Positions 1-7,979 of a DNA stretch of 64,000 nucleotides are shown in pieces (the stretch's first letter is position 1; each line of letters opens with the position of its first letter). The position numbers and the translations under genes are program-made. The notes beneath the pieces were generated by a model. It was not told where the DNA came from and searched no databases. It was given only the letters and a program-made list of their open reading frames with translations. The DNA comes from Prescottella soli. GTDB taxonomy: Bacteria > Actinomycetota > Actinomycetes > Mycobacteriales > Mycobacteriaceae. The stretch is taken from NCBI RefSeq assembly GCF_040024445.1, contig NZ_CP157276.1, positions 2,914,001 through 2,978,000 on the forward strand, given 5' to 3'.

Positions 1-266
1 CCGAAGTGCTCGGCGTACCCGGCCAGGTACCGCTGCACCTCTTCTCCAGTGGGCCACTCGGGATAGTCCCTCGGCATCGGAAAGTCCGAGAAGGCGTAGG
101 TGCCCTTGTTGTTCTGCGTGGTCACCCCCGGGTAGCGACGCGTCACACTCCACACCCCGCCGACGTCCGGCGTGCGGTCGTACACCGTGACGTCGAAGCC
201 GAACTGCCCGAGCACCTTCGCCGAGGACAGGCCCGCGACACCCGCGCCGATGATCGCGACTCTCAC
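1..266 (-). CDS. Flavin-containing monooxygenase-like protein, N-terminal part (runs off the left edge)
   Basis: Only the first 88 or so codons are in the window. The protein opens with a Rossmann FAD-binding fingerprint, IIGAGVAGLSSA, at about residues 5-16. After it comes YDRTPDVGGVW, a phrase typical of flavin-containing monooxygenases and Baeyer-Villiger enzymes, which insert one oxygen atom using NADPH and a flavin. The start is GTG at 266, overlapping the stop of the upstream hydrolase by four bases (GTGA), so it is probably translated by coupling as the last visible gene of the leftward catabolic operon. The substrate cannot be inferred and the catalytic C-terminus is outside the window. 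Confidence 0.75.
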   Translation of the reverse strand, partial: MRVAIIGAGVAGLSSAKVLGQFGFDVTVYDRTPDVGGVWSVTRRYPGVTTQNNKGTYAFSDFPMPRDYPEWPTGEEVQRYLAGYAEHF

Positions 267-1102
267 GCGAGTGCCTCACCGAGGAACTGTCCCACCAGCT
301 GCTGGAAACGGTTGGCGTGCTCGATCTGGGTCCAGTGGCCGCACTTCCCGAACACGTGCAGCTGCGAGTTGGGGATGGTGTCGAACATGTGCTGGGACGC
401 CGCCACCGGAACGACCCGGTCCTCGCGGCCGTGGAGGATGAGCACCTCGTGTTCGATCTTCGCCAGCGCGTCGTCGGGCACGATCTGGGCGTCGAGGTGG
501 CGCTGCCGCGGCTCGGGGAACACCATCTCGAACGCCTCCTGAGCGCCCGGGCGAATCGTTGCGCGGTAACGCAACTCGGCGAGCTCGTCCGTCACGAGCG
601 ACCGGTCGTACGCCATGATGTCCATGATCTTCTTCATGTTCTCGACCGACGGGGTGTAGCCCCACAGCGCGTCGAGTTCCGGGGTGAAGTCGAACTTCAC
701 GCCGCCGGCCCCCATCAGGACGATGCGACCCAGCCGGTCCGGGAACCGTGTCGCGAGGTGCAACGCCAGACCGCCACCGAAGGAGTTGCCCACCACGTGC
801 ACCTTCGGGATGTCCAGCCCGTCGAGCAGCGCCAGGATCTGGTCGATCCACGTATCGAAGATCTCGAACCGCGCAGGCTCGGGCAGCGAGGTGTGGCCGA
901 ATCCGACCAGGTCGGGTGCGATCACTCGAAAGTTCTCTGCGAGAACAGGAATCAGACCGCGCCAGTTGGCCCAGGCGGACACGCCCGCTCCCGAACCGTG
1001 CAGCAGCAACACCGGGTCGCCGGTGCCGACGTCGTGATAGTTGGTGTCGAAGGATCCGGTCCGCAGACTCTTCCCGATCTCGGGATTGATGTCGGTTGTC
1101 AT
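263..1102 (-). CDS. Alpha/beta hydrolase of the meta-cleavage product hydrolase type
   Basis: A 279-residue alpha/beta-hydrolase. It has the oxyanion motif HGSGAG (35-40) followed by VSAWANW, a nucleophile elbow GNSFGG with Ser near 107, the acid in HGREDRVVP near 228 and the catalytic His in GHWTQIE near 256. This arrangement is typical of C-C hydrolases that cut ring-fission products made by extradiol dioxygenases (the DmpD, BphD and HsaD group). An extradiol dioxygenase gene in the same operon (4512-5390) supports that role. Start is ATG at 1102, eight bases after the racemase-like stop. The acyl group released is unknown; an ester or amide hydrolase is possible but less likely. Confidence 0.85.
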   Translation of the reverse strand: MTTDINPEIGKSLRTGSFDTNYHDVGTGDPVLLLHGSGAGVSAWANWRGLIPVLAENFRVIAPDLVGFGHTSLPEPARFEIFDTWIDQILALLDGLDIPKVHVVGNSFGGGLALHLATRFPDRLGRIVLMGAGGVKFDFTPELDALWGYTPSVENMKKIMDIMAYDRSLVTDELAELRYRATIRPGAQEAFEMVFPEPRQRHLDAQIVPDDALAKIEHEVLILHGREDRVVPVAASQHMFDTIPNSQLHVFGKCGHWTQIEHANRFQQLVGQFLGEALA

Positions 1103-1110
1103 GTCGAGTC

Positions 1111-1866
1111 CTAGCTCTGGAAGACGGACGCCACGGCCGCGAGCAGATCGTCCTGCGGTCGTTCGGGCGACGGGTAGGCACGCTTGCTGTGCGCGAGTCC
1201 GGTCTGCACCAGCATCTCGCACATCTTGTAGGCCACGACACCGGGATTGAGCACCGGAACGTCGAGCACGGACGACAGGTAGGCGTGGCTCTGGTGCATC
1301 GTCGTCGAACCCAGGACGATCACGTCGGCGCCGTCCTCCTCCACCGCGGCCCGGGCCTCGCGTTCGAGCGCGGCGAAGACGAATTCCTCCTTGCCGGCCA
1401 GCAGTTCGGCGGCGTCGGGGCGGACACCGATGTCGCGCACCGACGCCAGGCGTGCGGTGAGCCCGTTCTCGCGCGCCGCCTTGTGGTAGAGCTCGTGCCA
1501 CTGCGGCCACATCGTCACCACCGAGAACCGCTTGCCGAGCAGGCACGCGAGCAGCATCGTGGCCTGGCTCGGTGCGACGACCGGGATCGTCAACCGCGAC
1601 CGGAGGGCCGCGAGCGCGGAATCGCTCATCGAGTTGACGCACACGCCTGCGTACCCCTGCTCCTCCGCCCGGCATCCGGCGTCGAGCACGAAGGCGTCCG
1701 CGAGCGTGGTCTCGTAGGCGCTGTCGAGCGCGCCGCCACCCGCGCGGGCCGACACGAAGACGTTCTCGAATGCCGGGTGCACGAAGTCACCGGAGAGCTG
1801 GGATGCGAACGCGTCCAATGCCTCCGGCGGCACCGGGACCGGCACGATGTTCAGTACACGATTCAC
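1111..1866 (-). CDS. Asp/Glu/hydantoin racemase superfamily protein with one obvious catalytic cysteine
   Basis: A 251-residue protein with the fold signature of the Asp/Glu/hydantoin racemase superfamily. Family members use two cysteines, one per half, to move protons at a carbon; relatives include maleate isomerase and arylmalonate decarboxylase. The first cysteine is visible in AGVCVNSMSD, near residue 80. At the second site, where GC is expected, the sequence reads VLGSTTM, so the second cysteine appears to be replaced. Start is GTG at 1866, overlapping the upstream stop by four bases. The context suggests isomerisation or decarboxylation of an acid intermediate rather than cell-wall D-amino-acid synthesis. 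Confidence 0.7.
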   Translation of the reverse strand: MNRVLNIVPVPVPPEALDAFASQLSGDFVHPAFENVFVSARAGGGALDSAYETTLADAFVLDAGCRAEEQGYAGVCVNSMSDSALAALRSRLTIPVVAPSQATMLLACLLGKRFSVVTMWPQWHELYHKAARENGLTARLASVRDIGVRPDAAELLAGKEEFVFAALEREARAAVEEDGADVIVLGSTTMHQSHAYLSSVLDVPVLNPGVVAYKMCEMLVQTGLAHSKRAYPSPERPQDDLLAAVASVFQS

Positions 1867-3197
1867 AGTTCGAGTTCCTCTCTGGTACGAGTGAGGGTGT
1901 CGACGACGGCGTAGGCGACCGCACGGGTCGCCATCATCACGTCGGACACCGATGCAACGCCCATGCCGCCCAGCCCCTCGTTCAGTTCGTCGGGGGCGGT
2001 CGCGGGCGGCCAGGGATAACCAATTCGGGCACAGGGGATTCCGAGACGACGGATCAGGGTGCCGTCGGTCTGGCCGCCGAGCAGCGGGGTCGTCTCGTAG
2101 GGCCGGCCCTCGACCTCCTCCCAACCGCGACGGCAGGACTGGATGATCCAGTTCGACGGATCCGTCATGCCGCCGGGGAGGGAGCCGTACGTCTCCCAGT
2201 CCAGTTCGATGTCGGGGTGACGACGCCGCACATCGGCGATCATCTCCGCGAACTGGTGCCGGACGTCGGCGGGGGTGACCCGTGGGTTGACCCGGACGTC
2301 GAGGTAGACCTCCGTGGTGGCCGACGGGAACGCCGGCTTGTCGGGGCTGCCGGAGCGCACGGCCGAGATCCAGCCCTCGGGCAGGGTGGATCCCGAAGTG
2401 TTCCGTGCGGTGTACTGCGGCAGCCACTGCTCGATCTCCTGGATCACGGTCGCGGCCGGGACGATCGACGAGCGGAAGCCCTCCGTGCCCCGCGTGATGC
2501 CCGCGTAGCCGAACGTGCCGCGCACCGACACCTTGAACCAGCACATTCCCGGTTCCTCGGGGTACACCGCCCACCACGGCTTCAGCACGACCGCGTGGTC
2601 CGGCATCATGCCGTGGGTGAGCATGTGGAACACGCCGCTGCTCATGCCCACGTGGTCGCGGCCGCTCATCGTCACCGGCATGCCGCCGCCGGCGAATCCG
2701 ATCGCGAGGTCCCCGATCAGCGGGAGGTCCGCGTCGACGACCGCGTTCATCACCTCGGTGAGTCCGGCGACCATGCACTTCGGGTTCGAGGCGCCCAGTC
2801 CGATCACGAGATCGCCGTCGACCTTCGCCTCGGGAATCATGTCGGGGCGCAACGACTTCCCCACCCACGGCACATCCGACTCGGGATCGATGTGGGTGTC
2901 GATGGGCGCGTACAGCAGCAGACGGCTTCCTCCGCCCGTTCCGCACAGCTCACCGACGGCGTTGCCGGTGTTCTCCGAGACGGGCTGGTATCGCGCGTCG
3001 ATCCCCACCCGATCCCGGAGGTGGGTCGCCATGAACTCGGACGCGGCCCGCTCCTGGCCCGTCGGGCTGTGGATGTCGATCAGGTCGACCAGCAGGTCGC
3101 GGAACCGGTCCGGATCCAGCTTGGAGCAGACCTTCTCGTACATCTCCCGACGCGTATCGTCGAGCAGCAGCCGTACCGTCGTCTCCGGCTCAGTCAC
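1863..3197 (-). CDS. M20 peptidase/deacylase-like protein with degenerate metal site
   Basis: A 444-residue protein with the overall plan of M20 metallopeptidases such as ArgE and DapE. The first metal motif survives as IDTHID near residue 100. The next motif, normally GxxDMKGG with a metal-bridging Asp, reads GASNPKCMVAG, with Asn in the Asp position. The catalytic Glu-Glu pair expected soon after is absent; that stretch reads FAGGGMPVTMSG. The late segment GGQTDGTLI keeps its Asp. It may act on an unusual amide, bind metal differently or be non-catalytic. Start is GTG at 3197, inside an eight-base overlap with the amidase gene. Confidence 0.65.
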   Translation of the reverse strand: MTEPETTVRLLLDDTRREMYEKVCSKLDPDRFRDLLVDLIDIHSPTGQERAASEFMATHLRDRVGIDARYQPVSENTGNAVGELCGTGGGSRLLLYAPIDTHIDPESDVPWVGKSLRPDMIPEAKVDGDLVIGLGASNPKCMVAGLTEVMNAVVDADLPLIGDLAIGFAGGGMPVTMSGRDHVGMSSGVFHMLTHGMMPDHAVVLKPWWAVYPEEPGMCWFKVSVRGTFGYAGITRGTEGFRSSIVPAATVIQEIEQWLPQYTARNTSGSTLPEGWISAVRSGSPDKPAFPSATTEVYLDVRVNPRVTPADVRHQFAEMIADVRRRHPDIELDWETYGSLPGGMTDPSNWIIQSCRRGWEEVEGRPYETTPLLGGQTDGTLIRRLGIPCARIGYPWPPATAPDELNEGLGGMGVASVSDVMMATRAVAYAVVDTLTRTREELEL

Positions 3198-4506
3198 GTT
3201 CGTCCTCCTCCGGTTCCGGGCGCGCCGCCAGTCCGACGCCGTCAGTGAGGCTGGTGGCCACCCGAACCAGCGCCTGGTCGGCGTGTGCCGGCGCGATGAG
3301 CTGGATTCCGAGCGGCAGCCCGTAGGCGCCTCGCCCGGTGGGCAACCCGACCGCCGGACAGCCGCTCACGCTGGCCAGCTTGTTGAACACCGGATCGCCC
3401 GTGCTCGCCAGTCCCGCCGGCGCCTCGCCGGGCGCCGCGAGGGTCAGCAGCAGGTCCACGTCCGCGAAGGCCCGGTCCACGAACGCTCGCGCAGAACGCA
3501 GTACCCGACGCGCCCGCTGGATCTCGCTCGCCGGCGCGGTCCGGCCGGCGAGGAGGAAGGCGTGCAACTGGTCGCTGATCCGTTCCGGACAGGGACGGTG
3601 GATCCGCTCGGCGAGGGCCGCGGACGCCTCGGCCGCCATGAGGAGGGTGTGCGCGTCGTCGAGTTCCGCGAGATGCGCCGGCACCTCGATGTCGCGGACG
3701 TCCGCCACCACTTCGCCCATGCCCGAACGGAACTCCTCGAGCATGCGCGCGGCGGTGGGGGTCGCCCGGTCCGCCCACGGCGGGCGGAGCACGCCCACGC
3801 GCATGTCCCGCAGCGCCGGCAGGATCACGGTGTCCGGGGTGTGCACCCCGTCCGAGGCGAGGGACTCGTCCAGGGCGCCCAACCATGCGGGATGGCGGGC
3901 GAACCCGCCGACGGTGTCGAGGGTGAGCGCCACCGGGAGCACCCCGTCGAACGGCCACCGGCCGTACGTCGGCTTGAGGGTGAATACGCCGCAGAACGAG
4001 CCCGGGCGCAGCACCGAGCCGGCCGTCTGCGTGCCGAGGGCCAACGGCACCTGGCCGTCCGCCACCGCGGCCGCCGAACCACTCGACGAGCCGCCGGGAG
4101 TGTGCCCCAACCCGTGCGGGTTCCGAGTCTCCGTCGGACGATAGGTGGCGAACTCGGTGGTGGTGGTCTTCCCGAGGATCACGGCCCCGTCCCGGCGCAG
4201 GCGCCGCACCACCTCGGCGTCCCGCTCCGGACGCCAACCCGTCCACAGCTCGGAGCCGTAGCCGGTCGGCTGATCCCCGGTCTCGATGATGTCCTTGAGG
4301 CCGAACGGGATTCCGTGCAGTGCCGAGCGCCGCGGCTCGGCGTCGCGGGACCGGGCCTGCGCCAAAGCCAGATCGGGATCCAGGTGGGCCCACGCCTTGA
4401 TCGCGTGGTCCCGGGCATCGATGCGTTCGAGACAGTGTTCGACCGCGGCGGAACTGAGGTGCTCGTCGGTCAGGATGTCCGCGAAAGGCGAGGAGACGAC
4501 TGACAT
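3190..4506 (-). CDS. Amidase signature family hydrolase
   Basis: A 438-residue amidase-signature enzyme hydrolysing an amide to an acid plus ammonia or amine. The Lys-cisSer-Ser triad is visible: Lys in HGIPFGLKDII, the cis-Ser in the glycine/serine-rich loop GGSSSGSAAAV, and the nucleophile Ser in TQTAGSVLRP. Length is normal for the family. The ATG at 4506 sits eight bases after GGAG and was chosen as start. An in-frame GTG at 4515 that overlaps the previous stop is an alternative. Placement between the extradiol dioxygenase and the M20-like gene suggests the pathway passes through an amide-bearing intermediate, which would fit a nitrogen heterocycle or N-acyl aromatic substrate; that is inference. 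Confidence 0.85.
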   Translation of the reverse strand: MSVVSSPFADILTDEHLSSAAVEHCLERIDARDHAIKAWAHLDPDLALAQARSRDAEPRRSALHGIPFGLKDIIETGDQPTGYGSELWTGWRPERDAEVVRRLRRDGAVILGKTTTTEFATYRPTETRNPHGLGHTPGGSSSGSAAAVADGQVPLALGTQTAGSVLRPGSFCGVFTLKPTYGRWPFDGVLPVALTLDTVGGFARHPAWLGALDESLASDGVHTPDTVILPALRDMRVGVLRPPWADRATPTAARMLEEFRSGMGEVVADVRDIEVPAHLAELDDAHTLLMAAEASAALAERIHRPCPERISDQLHAFLLAGRTAPASEIQRARRVLRSARAFVDRAFADVDLLLTLAAPGEAPAGLASTGDPVFNKLASVSGCPAVGLPTGRGAYGLPLGIQLIAPAHADQALVRVATSLTDGVGLAARPEPEEDERD

Positions 4507-4511
4507 CCCGC

Positions 4512-5390
4512 TCACTCCGCCTTCTGGGGTTCGTGACCCCAGCGAGACGGCGAACGGAAGGTCTTGACCTCCCAGCCGTCGGAGTCGACGAGGTCGCCGC
4601 CGTAGCCGATCTCGATAGCGAATCCAGAAGGGGTGCGCAGGTAGAACGACGTCACCCCGTCGTTGGTGTGCCGGCCGAAGGTCATCTGCAGCGAGATGGC
4701 GGCGTCGTTGACGATGTCGTAGGCGCGGCCGACGTCGTCGAGCGATGCCACCTCGAGCATCAGATGGTTGAAGTCCCCGCCCTGGAAGCTGAAGCACTCG
4801 TTCATCAGCGCCAGGCTGTGGTGACGCGGATTGCAGTGCAGGAACGTGGCGTCCGCACCGTCCCACACGATGTAGTCCGTCAACCGGAATCCGAGGACCC
4901 GGGTGTAGAAGTCGACCGCCTTCGGGTAGTCGTTGCACATCAGGACGACGTGGCCCAGGCCGAGCTCACCGGTGACGAAGCCGCTGATCACGCCGCCCTG
5001 TGCCAACGGCAGGTGATCGATCGTAGGGCCGAAGCACACCTCGTTCGGGAACCCGTCGGCGTCGACGAAGCGGAAGGCCGCCACCGCCATCCGCTCCTCC
5101 GGCGCACCCGTGGAGATCCACTCCACAGCGATGCCCTCGGCGTCGACGCGCTCTGCGATCGCCCGGAGCTCCTCGAGGTTGTCGACCTCCCACGTGATGG
5201 ACCGGATCCGGTCCTCGGACGCGGGGTACAGCGCGATCCGGTGATGGTGATCGTCGATGCGGATCAACAGCGGGTCCCGATCGGACTCGCGGGGCCGGGC
5301 GTGCAGGCCCAGGAGGTCGACCAGCACGTGGCGCCACGCCTCGATGTCCGTGACGTCGACGCTCAGGGCGCCCAGACGGGAAATACTCAT
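4512..5390 (-). CDS. Type I extradiol ring-cleavage dioxygenase (VOC superfamily)
   Basis: A 292-residue, two-domain vicinal-oxygen-chelate protein of BphC/HsaC type, which opens a catechol ring next to the two hydroxyls using Fe(II) and oxygen. The three ligands are in the expected places: His near 147 in GLGHVVLMC, His near 209 in FNHLMLEV, and Glu near 260 in FAIEIGYGG. These match the classical 146/210/260 pattern. The N-terminal domain is the usual metal-free repeat. The ATG at 5390 follows AGAGGCAAGAG. It lies 53 bases after the reductase stop, the largest gap in this operon. It shows the operon degrades a dihydroxylated aromatic ring. Confidence 0.92.
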   Translation of the reverse strand: MSISRLGALSVDVTDIEAWRHVLVDLLGLHARPRESDRDPLLIRIDDHHHRIALYPASEDRIRSITWEVDNLEELRAIAERVDAEGIAVEWISTGAPEERMAVAAFRFVDADGFPNEVCFGPTIDHLPLAQGGVISGFVTGELGLGHVVLMCNDYPKAVDFYTRVLGFRLTDYIVWDGADATFLHCNPRHHSLALMNECFSFQGGDFNHLMLEVASLDDVGRAYDIVNDAAISLQMTFGRHTNDGVTSFYLRTPSGFAIEIGYGGDLVDSDGWEVKTFRSPSRWGHEPQKAE

Positions 5391-5443
5391 CTCTTGCCTC
5401 TGTTCGGAAGTCGAACCGCGTCGCGGCGCAGCTCGATCGCGAT

Positions 5444-6496
5444 CTAGCTGGGAAGGAACTGCTCGGCGTGGATTCGCTCCGCCGGCATCCCGAGTTCGAG
5501 CAGGCGCTGCTCGGCGGCCTGCAACATCGCCGGAGGGCCGCACAGGTACGCGGACGTCTGCGGATGCGCGACGTCATCCGCCGTCAGGACGCTGACCGGA
5601 TTCCCGACCAGGACGTCGGGGATCTCGACAGGCTCGTCGACGACGACCCGGACCGCCAGGTTCCGCATGAAGCTCCGGCGCGCGTCGAGCTCGTCGAGGT
5701 GGAACAGGTCGGCCCCGCGGGTGCAGCCGAACACGAGACTGATCGGGTGATCGTCGCGCGCGGTCTGCAGGGTCTCCAGCATCGACAGCATCGGCGCCAG
5801 ACCGGTTCCGCCGGCGATCATCAGTTTCGGACCCGAATCCTCTCCGAGCCCGAAGCCTCCGATCGGCCCTTCGATTTCGATCTGGTCGCCGACCGCGGCA
5901 CTGCTGCGGAGGTAGTCCGACATCACGCCGGACGGGAGCACCCTGATGGTGAAGGAGAGCTTCTTCCGGTCGCGTTCCCCCGACGCCATCGAGTAGGAGC
6001 GCCACTCGTCGGTGCCGGGGACCCGCATCCGGACGTACTGACCGGCACGGAACGAAAACCGCACCGACTTGGGGAGTTTGAGCTGCAGCTCGACCACCGA
6101 CTCACCGAGCCGGCTGACCGCACCGACCTTCGCGGTCGTGGCGATCACCGGATGCTCGTCCAGCATCGAGGCCGGGTAGTCCAGTTCCACCTCGGAGTCC
6201 GCGAATGCGTGCGACTGGCACAGGAGTCGATGGCCGGCGGCCATCTCCTCCTGCCGTAGCGAGTAGACCCTGCCCTCGGGCATCATCACTTCGCCGCACG
6301 CGACCCGACCGACGCAGGTTCCGCAGGTACCGACCTTGCACTGACTCACCAGTCGGACACCGGCCGCGTTCGCTGCCTCGAGAATCGTGGTGCCGGCCGG
6401 CACCGAAATGGTCTTCGTCCCGTCCGTGAACTTGAGGTGGACGTCGTTCGTGGTCACTGCATACTCCGGAATTGCGTCGATCGGGGCGATGGACAT
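5444..6496 (-). CDS. Oxygenase reductase: [2Fe-2S] ferredoxin, FAD and NAD domains
   Basis: A 350-residue electron-transfer protein. A plant-type [2Fe-2S] domain comes first (about 15-105), with cysteines in QCKVGTCGTC and a fourth in LLCQS. A ferredoxin-NADP-reductase-like FAD domain follows, with RSYSMAS near 190, and then an NAD domain with AGGTGLAP and YLCGPPAM. It should carry electrons from NAD(P)H to the Rieske oxygenase encoded two bases upstream. No separate ferredoxin gene is present, so the system looks two-component. The ATG at 6496 is tightly coupled to the oxygenase stop. Confidence 0.92.
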   Translation of the reverse strand: MSIAPIDAIPEYAVTTNDVHLKFTDGTKTISVPAGTTILEAANAAGVRLVSQCKVGTCGTCVGRVACGEVMMPEGRVYSLRQEEMAAGHRLLCQSHAFADSEVELDYPASMLDEHPVIATTAKVGAVSRLGESVVELQLKLPKSVRFSFRAGQYVRMRVPGTDEWRSYSMASGERDRKKLSFTIRVLPSGVMSDYLRSSAAVGDQIEIEGPIGGFGLGEDSGPKLMIAGGTGLAPMLSMLETLQTARDDHPISLVFGCTRGADLFHLDELDARRSFMRNLAVRVVVDEPVEIPDVLVGNPVSVLTADDVAHPQTSAYLCGPPAMLQAAEQRLLELGMPAERIHAEQFLPS

Positions 6497-6498
6497 GG

Positions 6499-7692
6499 TC
6501 AGTCCTCGTCCTGGAAGGGCGACTCGAAGAAGCCACGCGGGTGGCGCGCCGCCATCTTGCGCCAGGCGACGATGGAGTAGTCCATGTCGCACAGCACTTC
6601 GTTGTTCCAGCCGTCGAACCTCGTGTAGTGCTCCTCGGTGGCCTCGCGGGCGAAGACGTCGCTGTTGTTGAAGCCTTCGAGCGCCAGCGGCAGCATGAAG
6701 TTGTCGTACTTGAAGTTGAACTCGGCGATGTCCTCGTCGGTGGTGGCCCGAGTCGCGATGATCTCCCAATACTCGTGGTGGTGATCGTCGATCGGGACGT
6801 AGAACTCGTACTGGACGACGTCCGTGATCGGCCAGTGCTCCACCATGAGGACACCCGGAACCCACAGCGAGGTACGGAAGTAGTGCGGCACCGTGCCGCG
6901 CGCCTTCATGTTGACCTTGGGGTTGTCGAGGACCGGCTTGTAGAGGTCCGGGCGGTCGTACCGGTTCATGACGCCCTTCGGCCCGTCCGGGATGTCGATC
7001 TCCTCGGTCGCCGAATCGGTGAGGGCGTTGACGCCGAGCGGCAGCGCCCGGTCGAGCGCCACCAGGATCTGGTTGTCCCAGTGGACGAGCAGGTGTCCCG
7101 GGTCGAGGCCGTTCTCGGCGGCCAGGCGCCAGTTGCCGACCAGCTTGCGGTGGATGCCGCGGATCACGATGCCCTCGTCCAGGAGGTGCGGCACCGGATT
7201 GTCGTTGGGGTCGTTGGTGACTCGCGCGGGCAGGTCGCTGCTCAGCGGCGGCGGGGTGCCGTAGTCCTCGTCGCCGACGAAGACATAGATGATGCCGTTG
7301 ACCTCTTCGGCGGGGTACGTGCGGATGCCGGCCTTGCCGATCAGCGAATCGTCGGGGTTGCCGACGATCGTGGTGAGGCTGCCGTCCTCGAGGCCGTACG
7401 TGAAGCCGTGGTACCAGCACGTGATGGTGCCCTCCGACAGGCACATCGGCTTGGCCGACAGCTTCACGCCGCGGTGCATGCAGCGGTCCGAGATCGCGTA
7501 CGCCTTGCCGGCCGAACGACGGACGGCGATGTCGTGGCCGCCGATCGTGATGCCCTTGACGGTGCCGTCCTCGAGTTCGTCGGACAGCAGTGCGGGATAC
7601 CAGTGGTTGGCGTAGCCCCAGTCCGCCTTGACGTAGGGCGCGTACTGCCGGGTGACCCCGGCGGACGAGCCGCTGTGGGAAGTAGTGGTCAT
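6499..7692 (-). CDS. Rieske non-heme iron oxygenase, carbazole-dioxygenase-like terminal oxygenase
   Basis: A 397-residue terminal oxygenase. The Rieske centre is clear: CMH at about residue 71 and CWYH about 18 residues later. The catalytic iron is held by DPGHLLVH and probably by the Asp in GFNNSDVFARE. From memory of the family, the N-terminus (YANHWYPALLS), the ALPLG segment and the end (IVAWRKMA) resemble the carbazole 1,9a-dioxygenase CarAa and 2-oxoquinoline monooxygenase group, which act on nitrogen heteroaromatics as single-subunit-type oxygenases. No beta-subunit gene is present, as expected. It is the first gene of the leftward operon and has its own promoter near 7818-7845. Confidence 0.92.
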   Translation of the reverse strand: MTTTSHSGSSAGVTRQYAPYVKADWGYANHWYPALLSDELEDGTVKGITIGGHDIAVRRSAGKAYAISDRCMHRGVKLSAKPMCLSEGTITCWYHGFTYGLEDGSLTTIVGNPDDSLIGKAGIRTYPAEEVNGIIYVFVGDEDYGTPPPLSSDLPARVTNDPNDNPVPHLLDEGIVIRGIHRKLVGNWRLAAENGLDPGHLLVHWDNQILVALDRALPLGVNALTDSATEEIDIPDGPKGVMNRYDRPDLYKPVLDNPKVNMKARGTVPHYFRTSLWVPGVLMVEHWPITDVVQYEFYVPIDDHHHEYWEIIATRATTDEDIAEFNFKYDNFMLPLALEGFNNSDVFAREATEEHYTRFDGWNNEVLCDMDYSIVAWRKMAARHPRGFFESPFQDED

Positions 7693-7817
7693 CGAGACCT
7701 CCGTGTGGTCTGAGATGGGATGTGGCTGTCAGCTGCGTAGATCTGCGCCGGATGTGCGGGGCCCGGGCTGTGGGCCGCACGTTCTGAGAAGTCGAAACAC
7801 TCGCGGTGTTGCGAGTC

Positions 7818-7845
7818 ACAGTATCAGTTGTCCATGGAGTGTCAA
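7818..7845 (-). promoter_or_regulatory. Candidate promoter of the Rieske oxygenase operon
   Basis: Read on the minus strand, TTGACA (7840-7845) is followed after 16 bases by TACTGT (7818-7823), a good SigA-like pair in an otherwise GC-rich genome. It leaves a leader of about 120 bases before the ATG at 7692. The assignment is by eye only. Confidence 0.55.
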
Positions 7846-7856
7846 TAGAAATTTTA

Positions 7857-7879
7857 TGAATGATCTATGAATCAGTTCA
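7857..7879. promoter_or_regulatory. Palindromic operator candidate in the divergent catabolic promoter
   Basis: The sequence reads TGAA-TGAT-N6-ATCA-N-TTCA, an imperfect inverted repeat with one extra base. It lies just upstream of the -35 element and between the oxygenase operon and the divergent winged-helix regulator. This is the usual size and place for a MarR-type dimer site. Binding by the product of 7980-8630 is inferred from position. Confidence 0.45.
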
Positions 7880-7979
7880 ATGTTTGCCTTCATTGGCCCT
7901 GATACCGTTGCACCACAGCGCGTATCGATTTCGGATGCCGCGCCGCCAGGTCCACGCCGAGCGAACAGCGACGGAGAAG

